Assembly (NCBI GenBank): GCA_047623555.1
Contig: JBLHMP010000022.1
Span: forward strand, 1 to 48,679
DNA length: 48,679 bases
Source: NORP181 sp047623555
GTDB taxonomy: Bacteria > Pseudomonadota > Alphaproteobacteria > Rhodobacterales > Rhodobacteraceae
Reading direction: 5' to 3'
Shown: positions 1 through 7,845 of the stretch, piece after piece
How positions within the stretch are numbered: position 1 is the stretch's first letter
Layout of the letters: the number at the start of each line of letters is the position of its first letter
Translations under genes and position numbers: made by a program
The notes under the pieces: generated by a model
Told to the model about the DNA's origin: nothing
Databases searched by the model: none
What the model saw: the letters and a program-made list of their open reading frames with translations, nothing else

Positions 1-187
1 TTTGTCCGTCGGCACCCAAGACCACCAAAAGTCCCAACCGCCGTCTGGATCAACCCACAAAAAAACACGGAGAAAGCCCAAGCCTAAATTCCAAATGCCA
101 CCGTCTCAAAATCGTTGACACGTTCCGCTACATCAAACTCGAGGAGCTTTTTGGGCTAAGGTCAAAGTTAATCGAGCTACACTTATT
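1..187. other. Left-edge stretch without an identified gene
   Basis: This edge holds no gene I recognise. One plus-strand frame stays open from position 3 to a TGA at 192-194, converging on and slightly overlapping the flgI stop. Its translation is rich in Lys, Arg, Ser and Pro, ending in a run containing RYIKLEELFGLRSKL. It could be the end of a gene beginning outside the window, or chance. No ribosome binding site or terminator stem can be assigned. Confidence 0.3.
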
Positions 188-1288
188 TTACTGAACCACA
201 AACTCTGCGTGAAGCGCACCAGCTGCCTTCAGGCTTTTGAGGATATCGATCATATCGCGCGGCGAGACACCCAGTGCATTAAGTCCTGCGACAACTTCAG
301 ACAATGACGTACTTTCTGGAACCTCGGCCAACGATATTCCGTCTTCTTCATCGATGGCGGCATTTGTTCGCGGAACAACAACGGTTTCACCTTCAGCGAA
401 CGGATTGGGTTGTACTGCAATAGGTGCTTCTTCGATGCGTAGGGTTAGATTTCCTTGAGAGACAGCCACGCGTGACAACCGAACATCGTTACCTATGACG
501 ATCGTCCCCGAACGTTGATCGACGACGACACGTGCCTTTAGTTGTGGTTCGACCAGAAGGTTCTCAATTCTGCCAAGAGCATGAGCTGTCGAAATTGCAC
601 GTGTTGCAAGAATATTCAACTCGACCGTACCGGAATCCACCATTACGGCCACCTGTTGTCTGAATTCTTGATTTATTGCTCTTTCAATCCGTCCAGCAGT
701 GGTAAAATCAGGTTCGCGAAGAGCCAATCTGACGGTTGTAAGTTCTGAAAGTTCAAATTCAATTTCCTGTTCTACCCGCGCACCTGACGGAATTACACCG
801 GATGTCGGTACACCCTGAACAACAGATGCAGCCTGACCTTCGGCGACAACGCCCCCGGCAAGAATCGAACCTTGTGCCACAGCATAGATCTGCCCATCTG
901 CCGCATTAAGTGGCGTCATAATCAAAGTTCCGCCCAACAGACTATCTGAATCCCCGGTTGCGGATACTGTGACGTCAATTTGGCTGCCAACTCTAGAAAA
1001 AGGTGGCAATGTTGCTGTCACAAAAACTGCTGCCACGTTTTTGGGGCGAAACTTTTCTCCAGAGACATTAACTCCGAGGCGCTCCAGAATATTTGACATA
1101 ATTTCTTCGGTGAAAGGCGAATTTCGAAGTCCATCTCCGGTTCCATTGAGGCCGACAACCAAGCCGAAACCAACAAGATCGTTGCCTCGGACGCCATCAA
1201 ACTCGACGAGATCCTTAAGTCGAATAACGCCTGCTTGCAGTAAGGATGGCAACAGCAGCAATACCAGAAAAATACGAAGAGTATTCAT
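188..1288 (-). CDS. flgI: Flagellar P-ring protein FlgI
   Basis: FlgI builds the P ring, the periplasmic bushing around the flagellar rod in the peptidoglycan layer. The 366-residue product has the normal family length. Residues 1-19 are a Sec signal peptide (NTLRIFLVLLLLPSLLQA), and the mature protein opens with GVIRLKDL followed by the P-ring motif LVGFGLVVGLNGTGD. The C-terminus (SPRDMIDILKSLKAAGALHAE) is also typical. The ATG overlaps the flgL stop in an ATGA arrangement, so translation is probably coupled. It is the last gene of the visible motB-flgE-flgK-flgL-flgI run. FlgH and FlgA, the usual partners in ring assembly, are not in the window. Confidence 0.97.
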   Translation of the reverse strand: MNTLRIFLVLLLLPSLLQAGVIRLKDLVEFDGVRGNDLVGFGLVVGLNGTGDGLRNSPFTEEIMSNILERLGVNVSGEKFRPKNVAAVFVTATLPPFSRVGSQIDVTVSATGDSDSLLGGTLIMTPLNAADGQIYAVAQGSILAGGVVAEGQAASVVQGVPTSGVIPSGARVEQEIEFELSELTTVRLALREPDFTTAGRIERAINQEFRQQVAVMVDSGTVELNILATRAISTAHALGRIENLLVEPQLKARVVVDQRSGTIVIGNDVRLSRVAVSQGNLTLRIEEAPIAVQPNPFAEGETVVVPRTNAAIDEEDGISLAEVPESTSLSEVVAGLNALGVSPRDMIDILKSLKAAGALHAEFVVQ

Positions 1289-2292
1289 TTCAGAAACGCC
1301 AACAATGATAGGCGCGATGTGCGCAGGGTTACAGCATACAAAGCCTCGAGCTGAAACTGCACATTCTCCAGACGTGTGGCTGTGTCAAATGGATCGGCTT
1401 CCAGCAAGGCCCCTCTGGCATACTGCAGACTCGTTCGGGCGCTTTCATTTCTAGTTGAAGCTTCTTCAATTCGTGATTCTGAATACCCTAAACCAGCACG
1501 AATTGATGTTATATTATCACTATTTAACAACATTTTTTCGGATATTGATTGAAATAGCCCTTCTTTGGTCGTCTTGTCCAGATTTAGGTTGGAATCTGTT
1601 GTAATTGCTACAACCGCCAGATTGAGAAGCATGTCGCGAAATTCTGGATCATCCGCCCTGAGAGATAATCCAACGTGCTGACCCGAGGCGACCTGAATTG
1701 GTGATAAATCTTGCGTAGATCCGCGATAGATCACTGCCCTAAATCCTGCAGGATCATCGAACCAGATTTCTGCGGCCTGAATGATATCTGAGGTAGAAGT
1801 TAAACCAGTCAGGACGGTTTTTAATTCACTCATAAGTAAAGTGTCGGATTCAAGCGGAACCACATCGGTAGTGACGCCAGAAAATAGGCTCCTTCCAGCG
1901 ACACCTCCATTTAGAATTCCCATAGCATCAGCCAAATCTACGTGGGCTTGTTGCGAGAGATTGGCGAGTACCGTTGGATCGTCCGAGGTCCTGGCCAGCA
2001 GCATCTTGTTTGATAGCGAACCGGTGATGTCCTGCAGGCGCCCCAAATTTGATTGCGTAGCGCTAGCAAATAATTTAGCCTCAGTCGCCGCAATGGAATA
2101 GCCCTGAAGTCGAGTTAAATTTCGATCAATATCGATCAAGTGAGAATAGTCACCACCGAGTCGGCTGGACGGGTCCGAAACGCGTCCTGTGCTAAGTTCT
2201 TCTAGCAAAACTGCCATTGATTGCTTTAGGTCTGTTGCGCGACTGCGAAGCAGCAATGATTGGGACATATCTCCAATTGAAATCATACTCAT
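1285..2292 (-). CDS. flgL: Flagellar hook-filament junction protein FlgL
   Basis: FlgL (HAP3) joins the hook cap region to the filament and is exported by the flagellar type III system, so it has no signal peptide. The 335-residue protein starts with the heptad-rich flagellin-like segment ISIGDMSQSLLLRSRATDL and ends with a second helical segment (YAVTLRTSRLSLLAFLK) that packs against it. It overlaps both flgK upstream and flgI downstream by 4 bases (ATGA). The coding sequence is visibly more AT-rich than its neighbours, for example around 1500-1560. The family is divergent, so a flagellin-like relative cannot be ruled out, but the position directly after flgK supports FlgL. Confidence 0.92.
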   Translation of the reverse strand: MSMISIGDMSQSLLLRSRATDLKQSMAVLLEELSTGRVSDPSSRLGGDYSHLIDIDRNLTRLQGYSIAATEAKLFASATQSNLGRLQDITGSLSNKMLLARTSDDPTVLANLSQQAHVDLADAMGILNGGVAGRSLFSGVTTDVVPLESDTLLMSELKTVLTGLTSTSDIIQAAEIWFDDPAGFRAVIYRGSTQDLSPIQVASGQHVGLSLRADDPEFRDMLLNLAVVAITTDSNLNLDKTTKEGLFQSISEKMLLNSDNITSIRAGLGYSESRIEEASTRNESARTSLQYARGALLEADPFDTATRLENVQFQLEALYAVTLRTSRLSLLAFLK

Positions 2293-3734
2293 CGTCCGAG
2301 TCTCATTAATTCATCCATCATTTTGTCTACCGTTTCCATCACCCGCGCATTGGCGGCAAAAGCCTGCTCTACGATCATAAGCGTTTGCAATTCTGAGTCC
2401 GTATCTACCCCCTGGGCCAGTTCAATTCGGGTCAATTCAAATTTATTAGTTGCTGTAAAACTAAGGGCCTGATCCGCCCGGTTTTGTCGCGTACCAGCTT
2501 TTGACATTAACTCGGCGCTTATGTCAGCGGCAGAGAATTTATTGGATCCGAAAACTGGTGACCCAGAAATGCGATGCTCGGTCAGGGCTTTTTCAAAGGC
2601 TTGCAGCAATGTGGCATCCCCAGGCGATCCAGGACCTGAGGCATCAAGACCGGCGCGCAATCTCCAAGCTTCGCCGCCCTGGGAAGGATCGACCAAGGTA
2701 TTTAGTGATAACCGTAAGGCAAGACCTGTTTCATCCGTTGGATCCAAAGCAGCACCATTATCCGTGAACAACCCAGGTGCGCCTGCTGTTTGGGTCGGGT
2801 CCAGTCCCGGAGTTTCAAACCTTTCAATCAGGTCGCGGGCAACGGCATCAAGATCAGCCAGAGCGGTAATGGCCAGATCATCACGAATGTGAAATTGTGC
2901 AGCGAGCGTGCCGCCAGAAAATGCCCTGAGCGATACCGGACGCCCGTTAACCTCCAGTCCAAACAAAGTACCGTTTTCAATGGTCATATCCGGTGTCGTT
3001 TGGTTGACCGGTGTAAACCCAACCTTAGCGACGGGCCCGTCAACAAGAATGGCACCACCATCCGTATAGAGCGCAATTTGTCCATTCGGGCGCTCGATCT
3101 CGCGAACTGGGACCAGTTGATTGATCTCATCAATCAGGACCTGCCGTTGATCCTGAAGTGCAGCAATATCGCCGCCTCTGGATTGTATTGCTGTGATTCG
3201 TGTATTGAGTTCTTTTACGCTCTCCAGCGCAGTGTTAAGTGTATCAACTTGGCGGTTGATTGTTTGGTCTGCTTGGGTGCGCATGTCACGCACCCCCTTG
3301 GCTGCTTGCGAAATGGATTGCGCCAAGTCGCGGGCATTGTCGGCGACAATTGCCAGTCTTTGTGTCGAATTCGGCATACTGGCGGCTGAAATTAGGCTGC
3401 TTTCAAATGCGGCAAGTCGAGAGCTGATCGACGATGGGTCTGCTACCGTGCCGACCAATGCTTCAAACTTTGCGTGAAACCCGGCCAGCGTATTTGTGGA
3501 CGCAAAACTGGCATCCCCGACCCGGCGGTTGGCGAGGATAACCGGGTCAGAGTGCCTAATGGTGCCGACGACCCGAACACCCGGGCCGGTCAGGTTGTTT
3601 GATGTCAGGCTTATCGATCGTCTGGAATAGCCATGGGTCATCGCATTTGCGATATTCTCTGACACGATCGCCGAGGCGCGGCCCGCGGCATTCAGACCGC
3701 TCATCGCGCTGTTGAAAGCTGATGAAATGCTCAT
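2289..3734 (-). CDS. flgK: Flagellar hook-associated protein 1, FlgK
   Basis: FlgK (HAP1) is the first junction protein laid on the hook tip before FlgL and flagellin. The 481-residue protein has the conserved axial N-terminus (SAFNSAMSGLNAAGRASAIV, then NIANAMTHGYSRR) and the matching C-terminus (MIVEQAFAANARVMETVDKM), with a variable domain between. The ATG at 3734 follows a good AGGAG ribosome binding site. A 34-base gap separates it from flgE, too short for a separate promoter of normal size, so it is likely co-transcribed with flgE. Confidence 0.97.
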   Translation of the reverse strand: MSISSAFNSAMSGLNAAGRASAIVSENIANAMTHGYSRRSISLTSNNLTGPGVRVVGTIRHSDPVILANRRVGDASFASTNTLAGFHAKFEALVGTVADPSSISSRLAAFESSLISAASMPNSTQRLAIVADNARDLAQSISQAAKGVRDMRTQADQTINRQVDTLNTALESVKELNTRITAIQSRGGDIAALQDQRQVLIDEINQLVPVREIERPNGQIALYTDGGAILVDGPVAKVGFTPVNQTTPDMTIENGTLFGLEVNGRPVSLRAFSGGTLAAQFHIRDDLAITALADLDAVARDLIERFETPGLDPTQTAGAPGLFTDNGAALDPTDETGLALRLSLNTLVDPSQGGEAWRLRAGLDASGPGSPGDATLLQAFEKALTEHRISGSPVFGSNKFSAADISAELMSKAGTRQNRADQALSFTATNKFELTRIELAQGVDTDSELQTLMIVEQAFAANARVMETVDKMMDELMRLGR

Positions 3735-3768
3735 GACATCTCCTGATTTATGCTGTTACTTAAATTGA

Positions 3769-5070
3769 CTAGCGTTTGATATTTGTGGTTTCCTGAAGCA
3801 TCTCATCCACGGTTTGAATCACCTTGGCATTTGATGAATAGGCCCGTTGAGTCTGGATCATATCCGTCAGTTCGCCGGCCACATCAGTTGCTGATTCCTC
3901 ACGCGCATAAGATACGATGTCACCTGTTGGTCCCTCACCAGCATTCCATAGGAAATAGCTGCCGCTTTCTGGTGATGGCAAATAGGTTTGCTGATCCATC
4001 GCGACCATGCCGTTGGGATTGGGTAGATCAACCAGAGGAATCTGGTAGATTGTGCGCGTAATACCAGTGTCAAAAAAGGCGTGAACAAAGCCGTTGGCGT
4101 CGACTTCTACGCCAGTCATGTTGCCAACCGGAGATCCATCTTTTGAGATAGATACCGGTGCAAACCGATCCGATAACTGGGTAATTCCATCGGTTTCACC
4201 GATATTGCCAATGTCGATTTCAATCGGGCCACCCGCAACATTAATGATCATGGTTCCTGTGCTCGGATCATAGGCCCCGCCTGAAACTGTCGTTACAGAG
4301 GCAAGCGTGCCGCCCGAAGTCCTGCTGTCGTCAAATGTCAGAGTGTACTCGCCAACGATAGCATCGGCTGACGCAGAGTCACGCAAGGTTACGGTCCATT
4401 CATTGGAGGATCCACTTGTCGGGACAGTTGGGACGAATTCGACACTAATGCCCTCAGAATTGCCAAGATTATTGAAATATTCCACTGACAATTCTTGTGA
4501 ATCGCCCGCCGAGGTCGATTCTGTCGCTGTTGCGGGTAGATTGACACCTAGCGCTATACGCGTAGTGGGTTCGCCTGTGAACTGGTTAACGTTGATCTGT
4601 ACTGGTTCGAGCCCGTCTGCGGTGTCGCGTGGGAAACTAGGCATGGTTCCATCGGCGTGGGCAGGCCATCCCAAAAGCACCAGGCCGCTATCGGTTTTCA
4701 GATATCCATTGGCATCTGTGCGAAAAGACCCGGTCGTCGTCAGCATCATCTGACTAGACCCGTTGCCCGCATTCACCCGGGCCAGCGAGGCAACTGGTAT
4801 CAAACCGCGACCACGTACCGCCAAATCCGTCGGGTTACTTGTGGAAACCAGCGGTCCGCGCTGGTCGATCAGACGCTGGGTTGTTGAGCGTACCCCGCCT
4901 GCAGAATAGGTGCCACCAGACGATGAAAGAACCATCGACTGAAAATCGGTTTCCACTCGCTTATACCCAAAGGTCGACGAGTTTGCGATGTTGTCTGCAA
5001 TTGATGCCAACCGGCTGGCATTGGCCGAAAGCCCGGAAACCCCGGCATTAAGGGAAGAAGAAATAGTCAT
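3769..5070 (-). CDS. flgE: Flagellar hook protein FlgE
   Basis: FlgE polymerises into the flagellar hook. The product is 433 residues from the ATG at 5070, chosen because AAAGG lies 7 bases upstream; an earlier in-frame GTG at 5094 would add 8 residues with no better signal. The N-terminus (ISSSLNAGVSGLSANASRL, IADNIANSSTFGYKR) and C-terminus (MIQTQRAYSSNAKVIQTVDE) are the axial-protein helices. The middle holds the hook domains, including a segment rich in Thr, Ser and Gly. A CtrA-like box lies about 60 bases upstream of the start. FlgG and FlgF share the ends but are much shorter, so the length supports FlgE. Confidence 0.95.
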   Translation of the reverse strand: MTISSSLNAGVSGLSANASRLASIADNIANSSTFGYKRVETDFQSMVLSSSGGTYSAGGVRSTTQRLIDQRGPLVSTSNPTDLAVRGRGLIPVASLARVNAGNGSSQMMLTTTGSFRTDANGYLKTDSGLVLLGWPAHADGTMPSFPRDTADGLEPVQINVNQFTGEPTTRIALGVNLPATATESTSAGDSQELSVEYFNNLGNSEGISVEFVPTVPTSGSSNEWTVTLRDSASADAIVGEYTLTFDDSRTSGGTLASVTTVSGGAYDPSTGTMIINVAGGPIEIDIGNIGETDGITQLSDRFAPVSISKDGSPVGNMTGVEVDANGFVHAFFDTGITRTIYQIPLVDLPNPNGMVAMDQQTYLPSPESGSYFLWNAGEGPTGDIVSYAREESATDVAGELTDMIQTQRAYSSNAKVIQTVDEMLQETTNIKR

Positions 5071-5127
5071 AAACACGCCTTTCTGCTGTGTCACTCAAAA
5101 CTTGACACAACAGGTAACGTGCGGCGA

Positions 5128-5144
5128 CTTAACGCCACGCTAAC
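5128..5144. promoter_or_regulatory. CtrA-like box upstream of flgE
   Basis: The top strand reads TTAA-CGCCACG-CTAAC (5129-5144), one base off the alphaproteobacterial CtrA consensus TTAA-N7-TTAAC in its second half. It lies 59 bases before the flgE ATG. The same pattern, TTAA-N7-CTAAC, is found before motB. Binding by CtrA is inferred from the motif and from known CtrA control of flagellar genes in Rhodobacteraceae. Confidence 0.55.
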
Positions 5145-5163
5145 AGTTAAAATGTTTTCTATC

Positions 5164-6000
5164 TTAGCCGATTTTCTGGCGCAGCAATATGATCTCGATC
5201 CTGTTGTTTCGAATGGCCATCGGGTTTGTTACAACCGGTTCTCTGTCTGCATGTCCGGTGACCCGCTGTACCCGTTCCGTGTCCAGGCCGAATTGTTCAA
5301 GAAGCAGGCGCATACGCGCGGCGCGCGCGGTAGACAGGCTCCAGACCGGGTTATTGATCAAAACAACAGGGTGCGCCCGCACATGGCCCTCAAACGCGAC
5401 ATCGTTGACAACTTTCCCGGAAACCCGTGCAATCATGCGCGCCAGATCCCGCAACAAAGGTGTTGGTTTATCGCTGTCCTTTTCAAAGAGCGGGTGCTCC
5501 TTGGTTGAGAATATGTCGATCACCAACCCCTCATCCGTCACGCGGGTCAGGATGTGTTTCAGAGCCTCTGGCGCAATAAGGCTTTCGCCGCTCTGACCTT
5601 TCAGGGCCTCTTCTATGCTGGTGAATTGTTCAACATCCGCGCCGTTCTGATCAACACCCGAATCACCACTGGCTTTGCTCCCGTCAGTTGGATGTCGGTC
5701 GCTTGCACCCCGTCCATCCAAGGGCAAAATGTCCTCGGAAAACGAGCTACTGCCGCCAAATGCGCCAATACCGCCACCGGAAATCCGATGGATTGGAATC
5801 GTTGGGGAAAAGTAATCCGCCAACCCTTTTCTTTGTTTTTCAGTCGTCGCGTTCAACAGCCACATCAACAGGAAAAAAGCCATCATTGCTGTCACAAAGT
5901 CCGCATACGCGACCTTCCAGGCGCCGCCATGATGACCGCCACCGACAATAACTTTTTTCCGTTTGATGATGACCGGCGCGACTTTCGTCGAAGCACCCAT
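5164..6000 (-). CDS. motB: Flagellar motor stator protein MotB
   Basis: MotB anchors the stator to peptidoglycan and carries the proton-binding aspartate. The 278-residue product starts at the ATG at 6000, directly after GGTGGTGGAG; a TTG at 6024 is possible but has no comparable site. The single membrane helix is near residues 30-47 (YADFVTAMMAFFLLMWLL), with the key Asp at about residue 34. The C-terminal half is an OmpA-like peptidoglycan-binding domain (FEGHVRAHP, then SLSTARAARMRLLLEQFGL and NNRIEIILL). motA, normally its partner, is absent from the window, so the stator genes are split in this genome. A CtrA-like box lies upstream. Confidence 0.95.
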   Translation of the reverse strand: MGASTKVAPVIIKRKKVIVGGGHHGGAWKVAYADFVTAMMAFFLLMWLLNATTEKQRKGLADYFSPTIPIHRISGGGIGAFGGSSSFSEDILPLDGRGASDRHPTDGSKASGDSGVDQNGADVEQFTSIEEALKGQSGESLIAPEALKHILTRVTDEGLVIDIFSTKEHPLFEKDSDKPTPLLRDLARMIARVSGKVVNDVAFEGHVRAHPVVLINNPVWSLSTARAARMRLLLEQFGLDTERVQRVTGHADREPVVTNPMAIRNNRIEIILLRQKIG

Positions 6001-6045
6001 CTCCACCACCTTTTTCTCACCCAAGATTGGGGTATCAGGTCAGGA

Positions 6046-6062
6046 GTTAAGGGAACCCTAAC
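6046..6062. promoter_or_regulatory. CtrA-like box upstream of motB
   Basis: The top strand reads TTAA-GGGAACC-CTAAC (6047-6062); on the coding strand this is TTAG-N7-TTAAC, one mismatch from the CtrA consensus. It sits 47 bases upstream of the motB ATG, and its centre GGGTTCCC is itself palindromic. It matches the box before flgE in orientation and in the variant base. Confidence 0.6.
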
Positions 6063-6110
6063 AAGTACAGTTTGAGCTATTTGGAGTGCCTGAATCGGGG
6101 TGGAAATTAG

Positions 6111-7844
6111 TCAGCCGCGCATTGCAGCCATGATGACCGCAGGCAGGCGCAACCAGCTTGGTTTGTGCTGAAATCGGGTCATGGCTTTGCCGACTTTTTG
6201 CGCCATTTTGTTGGTCACAAACCAAGGTGGTTTGGGCAGCATGCTCCATTCGCCAGCAAGATATGAGCGCGGAAACGGCCGCCACGGGGCCTGAACCACA
6301 GTGCGTTCGGGACGATCAAACATAAAGGTGTTGTGAACGGTTCCAATGCCGCTTTGCACGTCTTTTAGCGTGTGACCCGGAAAGGCGCCCCACGGTGTCA
6401 CAGTCAGACTAAAGGCCAAACCAGACCAGGCATTGATCGCCACACAGCCGTAATGAAACTCGCCTACCAGCTGTTCAAATCGTTTCTTTCCAATGGCTTG
6501 GATGGTTTTTGGATGGATTAGAATATTGCCGCCCAACGTCCCGTGCAGACGGATATTGGCATATTCAATGGCGGCTTTCAAATAGGTTTCGGGGTCGCTA
6601 CCCTCGATTTCATAGACACTTAGTGCCGGGGCAAAGACTTCGTTACTCTCAAACCATGTGTCACGCTCATCGCGGATTTTGGTGATAACAACGGGCTTTG
6701 CTTTGCTGCGGGTGATCGAGGTCGCGGCGTCGGAATGTCCGGCGAATTCGTCCATCCGGTGCTCGGCTCCGGGGTAATAGGGTAGGCGGGTTATCTTGCT
6801 GAAAACAGTCTCAACCGCCTCTAAAAGAGCAGCGGATAACTCCCATGATTTGGGCATCACCACCACCTGACAGGCGATGCAATTGAACCCGGAATTGTGC
6901 ATTTTCTGGGTGGCAATATGTTCTGCCTGAAACCGGATATCCGCATCTGACCACGGCCCGGGCACCACGATTGTTGGACAGACCGCGCCCAGTTCCGATG
7001 TGATACGGCGCGTGTTGATCGGCGTTCCGGCCTGTTTGTTGGCGGCGCCCTCGGCAGCTGCCCCCCAAACGATCAAATCATGCGTCGCCTCGGCGCCGGT
7101 GATGTGCAATTCGTCCACATCCGGATGGTTGGTCAGATAGGCTCCGGCCGGCCCATCGCCGCGGACAATACGCAGGGCATCACGCGTAATCAGTGGCGCC
7201 AAAGCCACGGTTAGAACGTCATACAGATAGTCGTTCACCGGGTTCAGTTTCAGCACCACAACCTGATGTTCTAAAAACAATTTCTGAAAACAATCCAGCG
7301 GTGCAATTGAGGAAATGTTGCCAGCCCCAAGGACCAGCGCCACCATGCCAACACGCTGATTGACAGGGATGTCATAGGCCCCTGCGGTATGTTCGGCCAG
7401 ATTGGCCCTGGTTACGCCAGGCTGCATCCAGACCTCGGCGCGCACACCAGACAAAAGCATATGATCCCATATGTTGTGTGGGGCGACTTTGACGGCCAAT
7501 TGCCCGGTTGCGGTCTGCCGTGTGGGCAAACCGTTCAGGAACGCTTTGCCCTCCATCTGTGACAGGGTTTCGATCAGGCCATTGCACCCTGACATCAGGG
7601 CATAAGGCCCCGATGTCCATTCTTCACCTTCCGCAGGCGCGCCCTGCGGAAGTAGTTTTTTGCGCGACGCAGTTTCCGCCCAGGCCTGCGAGACCGGCAT
7701 CAAGGCATCCTTGATGTCGACCAGAACCTGAATGCGGTCCGCAATGGACGATTTGGCCCAGGCATCTTTGCCCCGGACCAGATCAGACACAGCGGCATCA
7801 TATTCAGGATATTCACCCTGCGGAGTTTGCGTCGCGATTGCCAT
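6111..7844 (-). CDS. Aldehyde dehydrogenase family protein, long form
   Basis: NAD(P)-dependent oxidation of an aldehyde to the acid is the expected reaction. The catalytic Glu lies in TSELGAVCPTIV (about residue 284) and the nucleophilic Cys in NSGFNCIACQ (about residue 322); a second Cys three residues later makes the exact nucleophile uncertain. Other ALDH landmarks are HITGAEATHD and WFESNEVFAPALSV. The product is 577 residues, about 80 longer than a standard ALDH, the excess being mostly a C-terminal tail after MFDRPERT with the motif PWRPFPRSYLAGEWSMLPKP. The chosen ATG is 1 base after the upstream ligase stop; a start at 7886 inside that gene is less likely. It is the last gene of the dehydrogenase-ligase-ALDH set. 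The substrate is unknown. Confidence 0.85.
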   Translation of the reverse strand: MAIATQTPQGEYPEYDAAVSDLVRGKDAWAKSSIADRIQVLVDIKDALMPVSQAWAETASRKKLLPQGAPAEGEEWTSGPYALMSGCNGLIETLSQMEGKAFLNGLPTRQTATGQLAVKVAPHNIWDHMLLSGVRAEVWMQPGVTRANLAEHTAGAYDIPVNQRVGMVALVLGAGNISSIAPLDCFQKLFLEHQVVVLKLNPVNDYLYDVLTVALAPLITRDALRIVRGDGPAGAYLTNHPDVDELHITGAEATHDLIVWGAAAEGAANKQAGTPINTRRITSELGAVCPTIVVPGPWSDADIRFQAEHIATQKMHNSGFNCIACQVVVMPKSWELSAALLEAVETVFSKITRLPYYPGAEHRMDEFAGHSDAATSITRSKAKPVVITKIRDERDTWFESNEVFAPALSVYEIEGSDPETYLKAAIEYANIRLHGTLGGNILIHPKTIQAIGKKRFEQLVGEFHYGCVAINAWSGLAFSLTVTPWGAFPGHTLKDVQSGIGTVHNTFMFDRPERTVVQAPWRPFPRSYLAGEWSMLPKPPWFVTNKMAQKVGKAMTRFQHKPSWLRLPAVIMAAMRG

Positions 7845-7845
7845 A

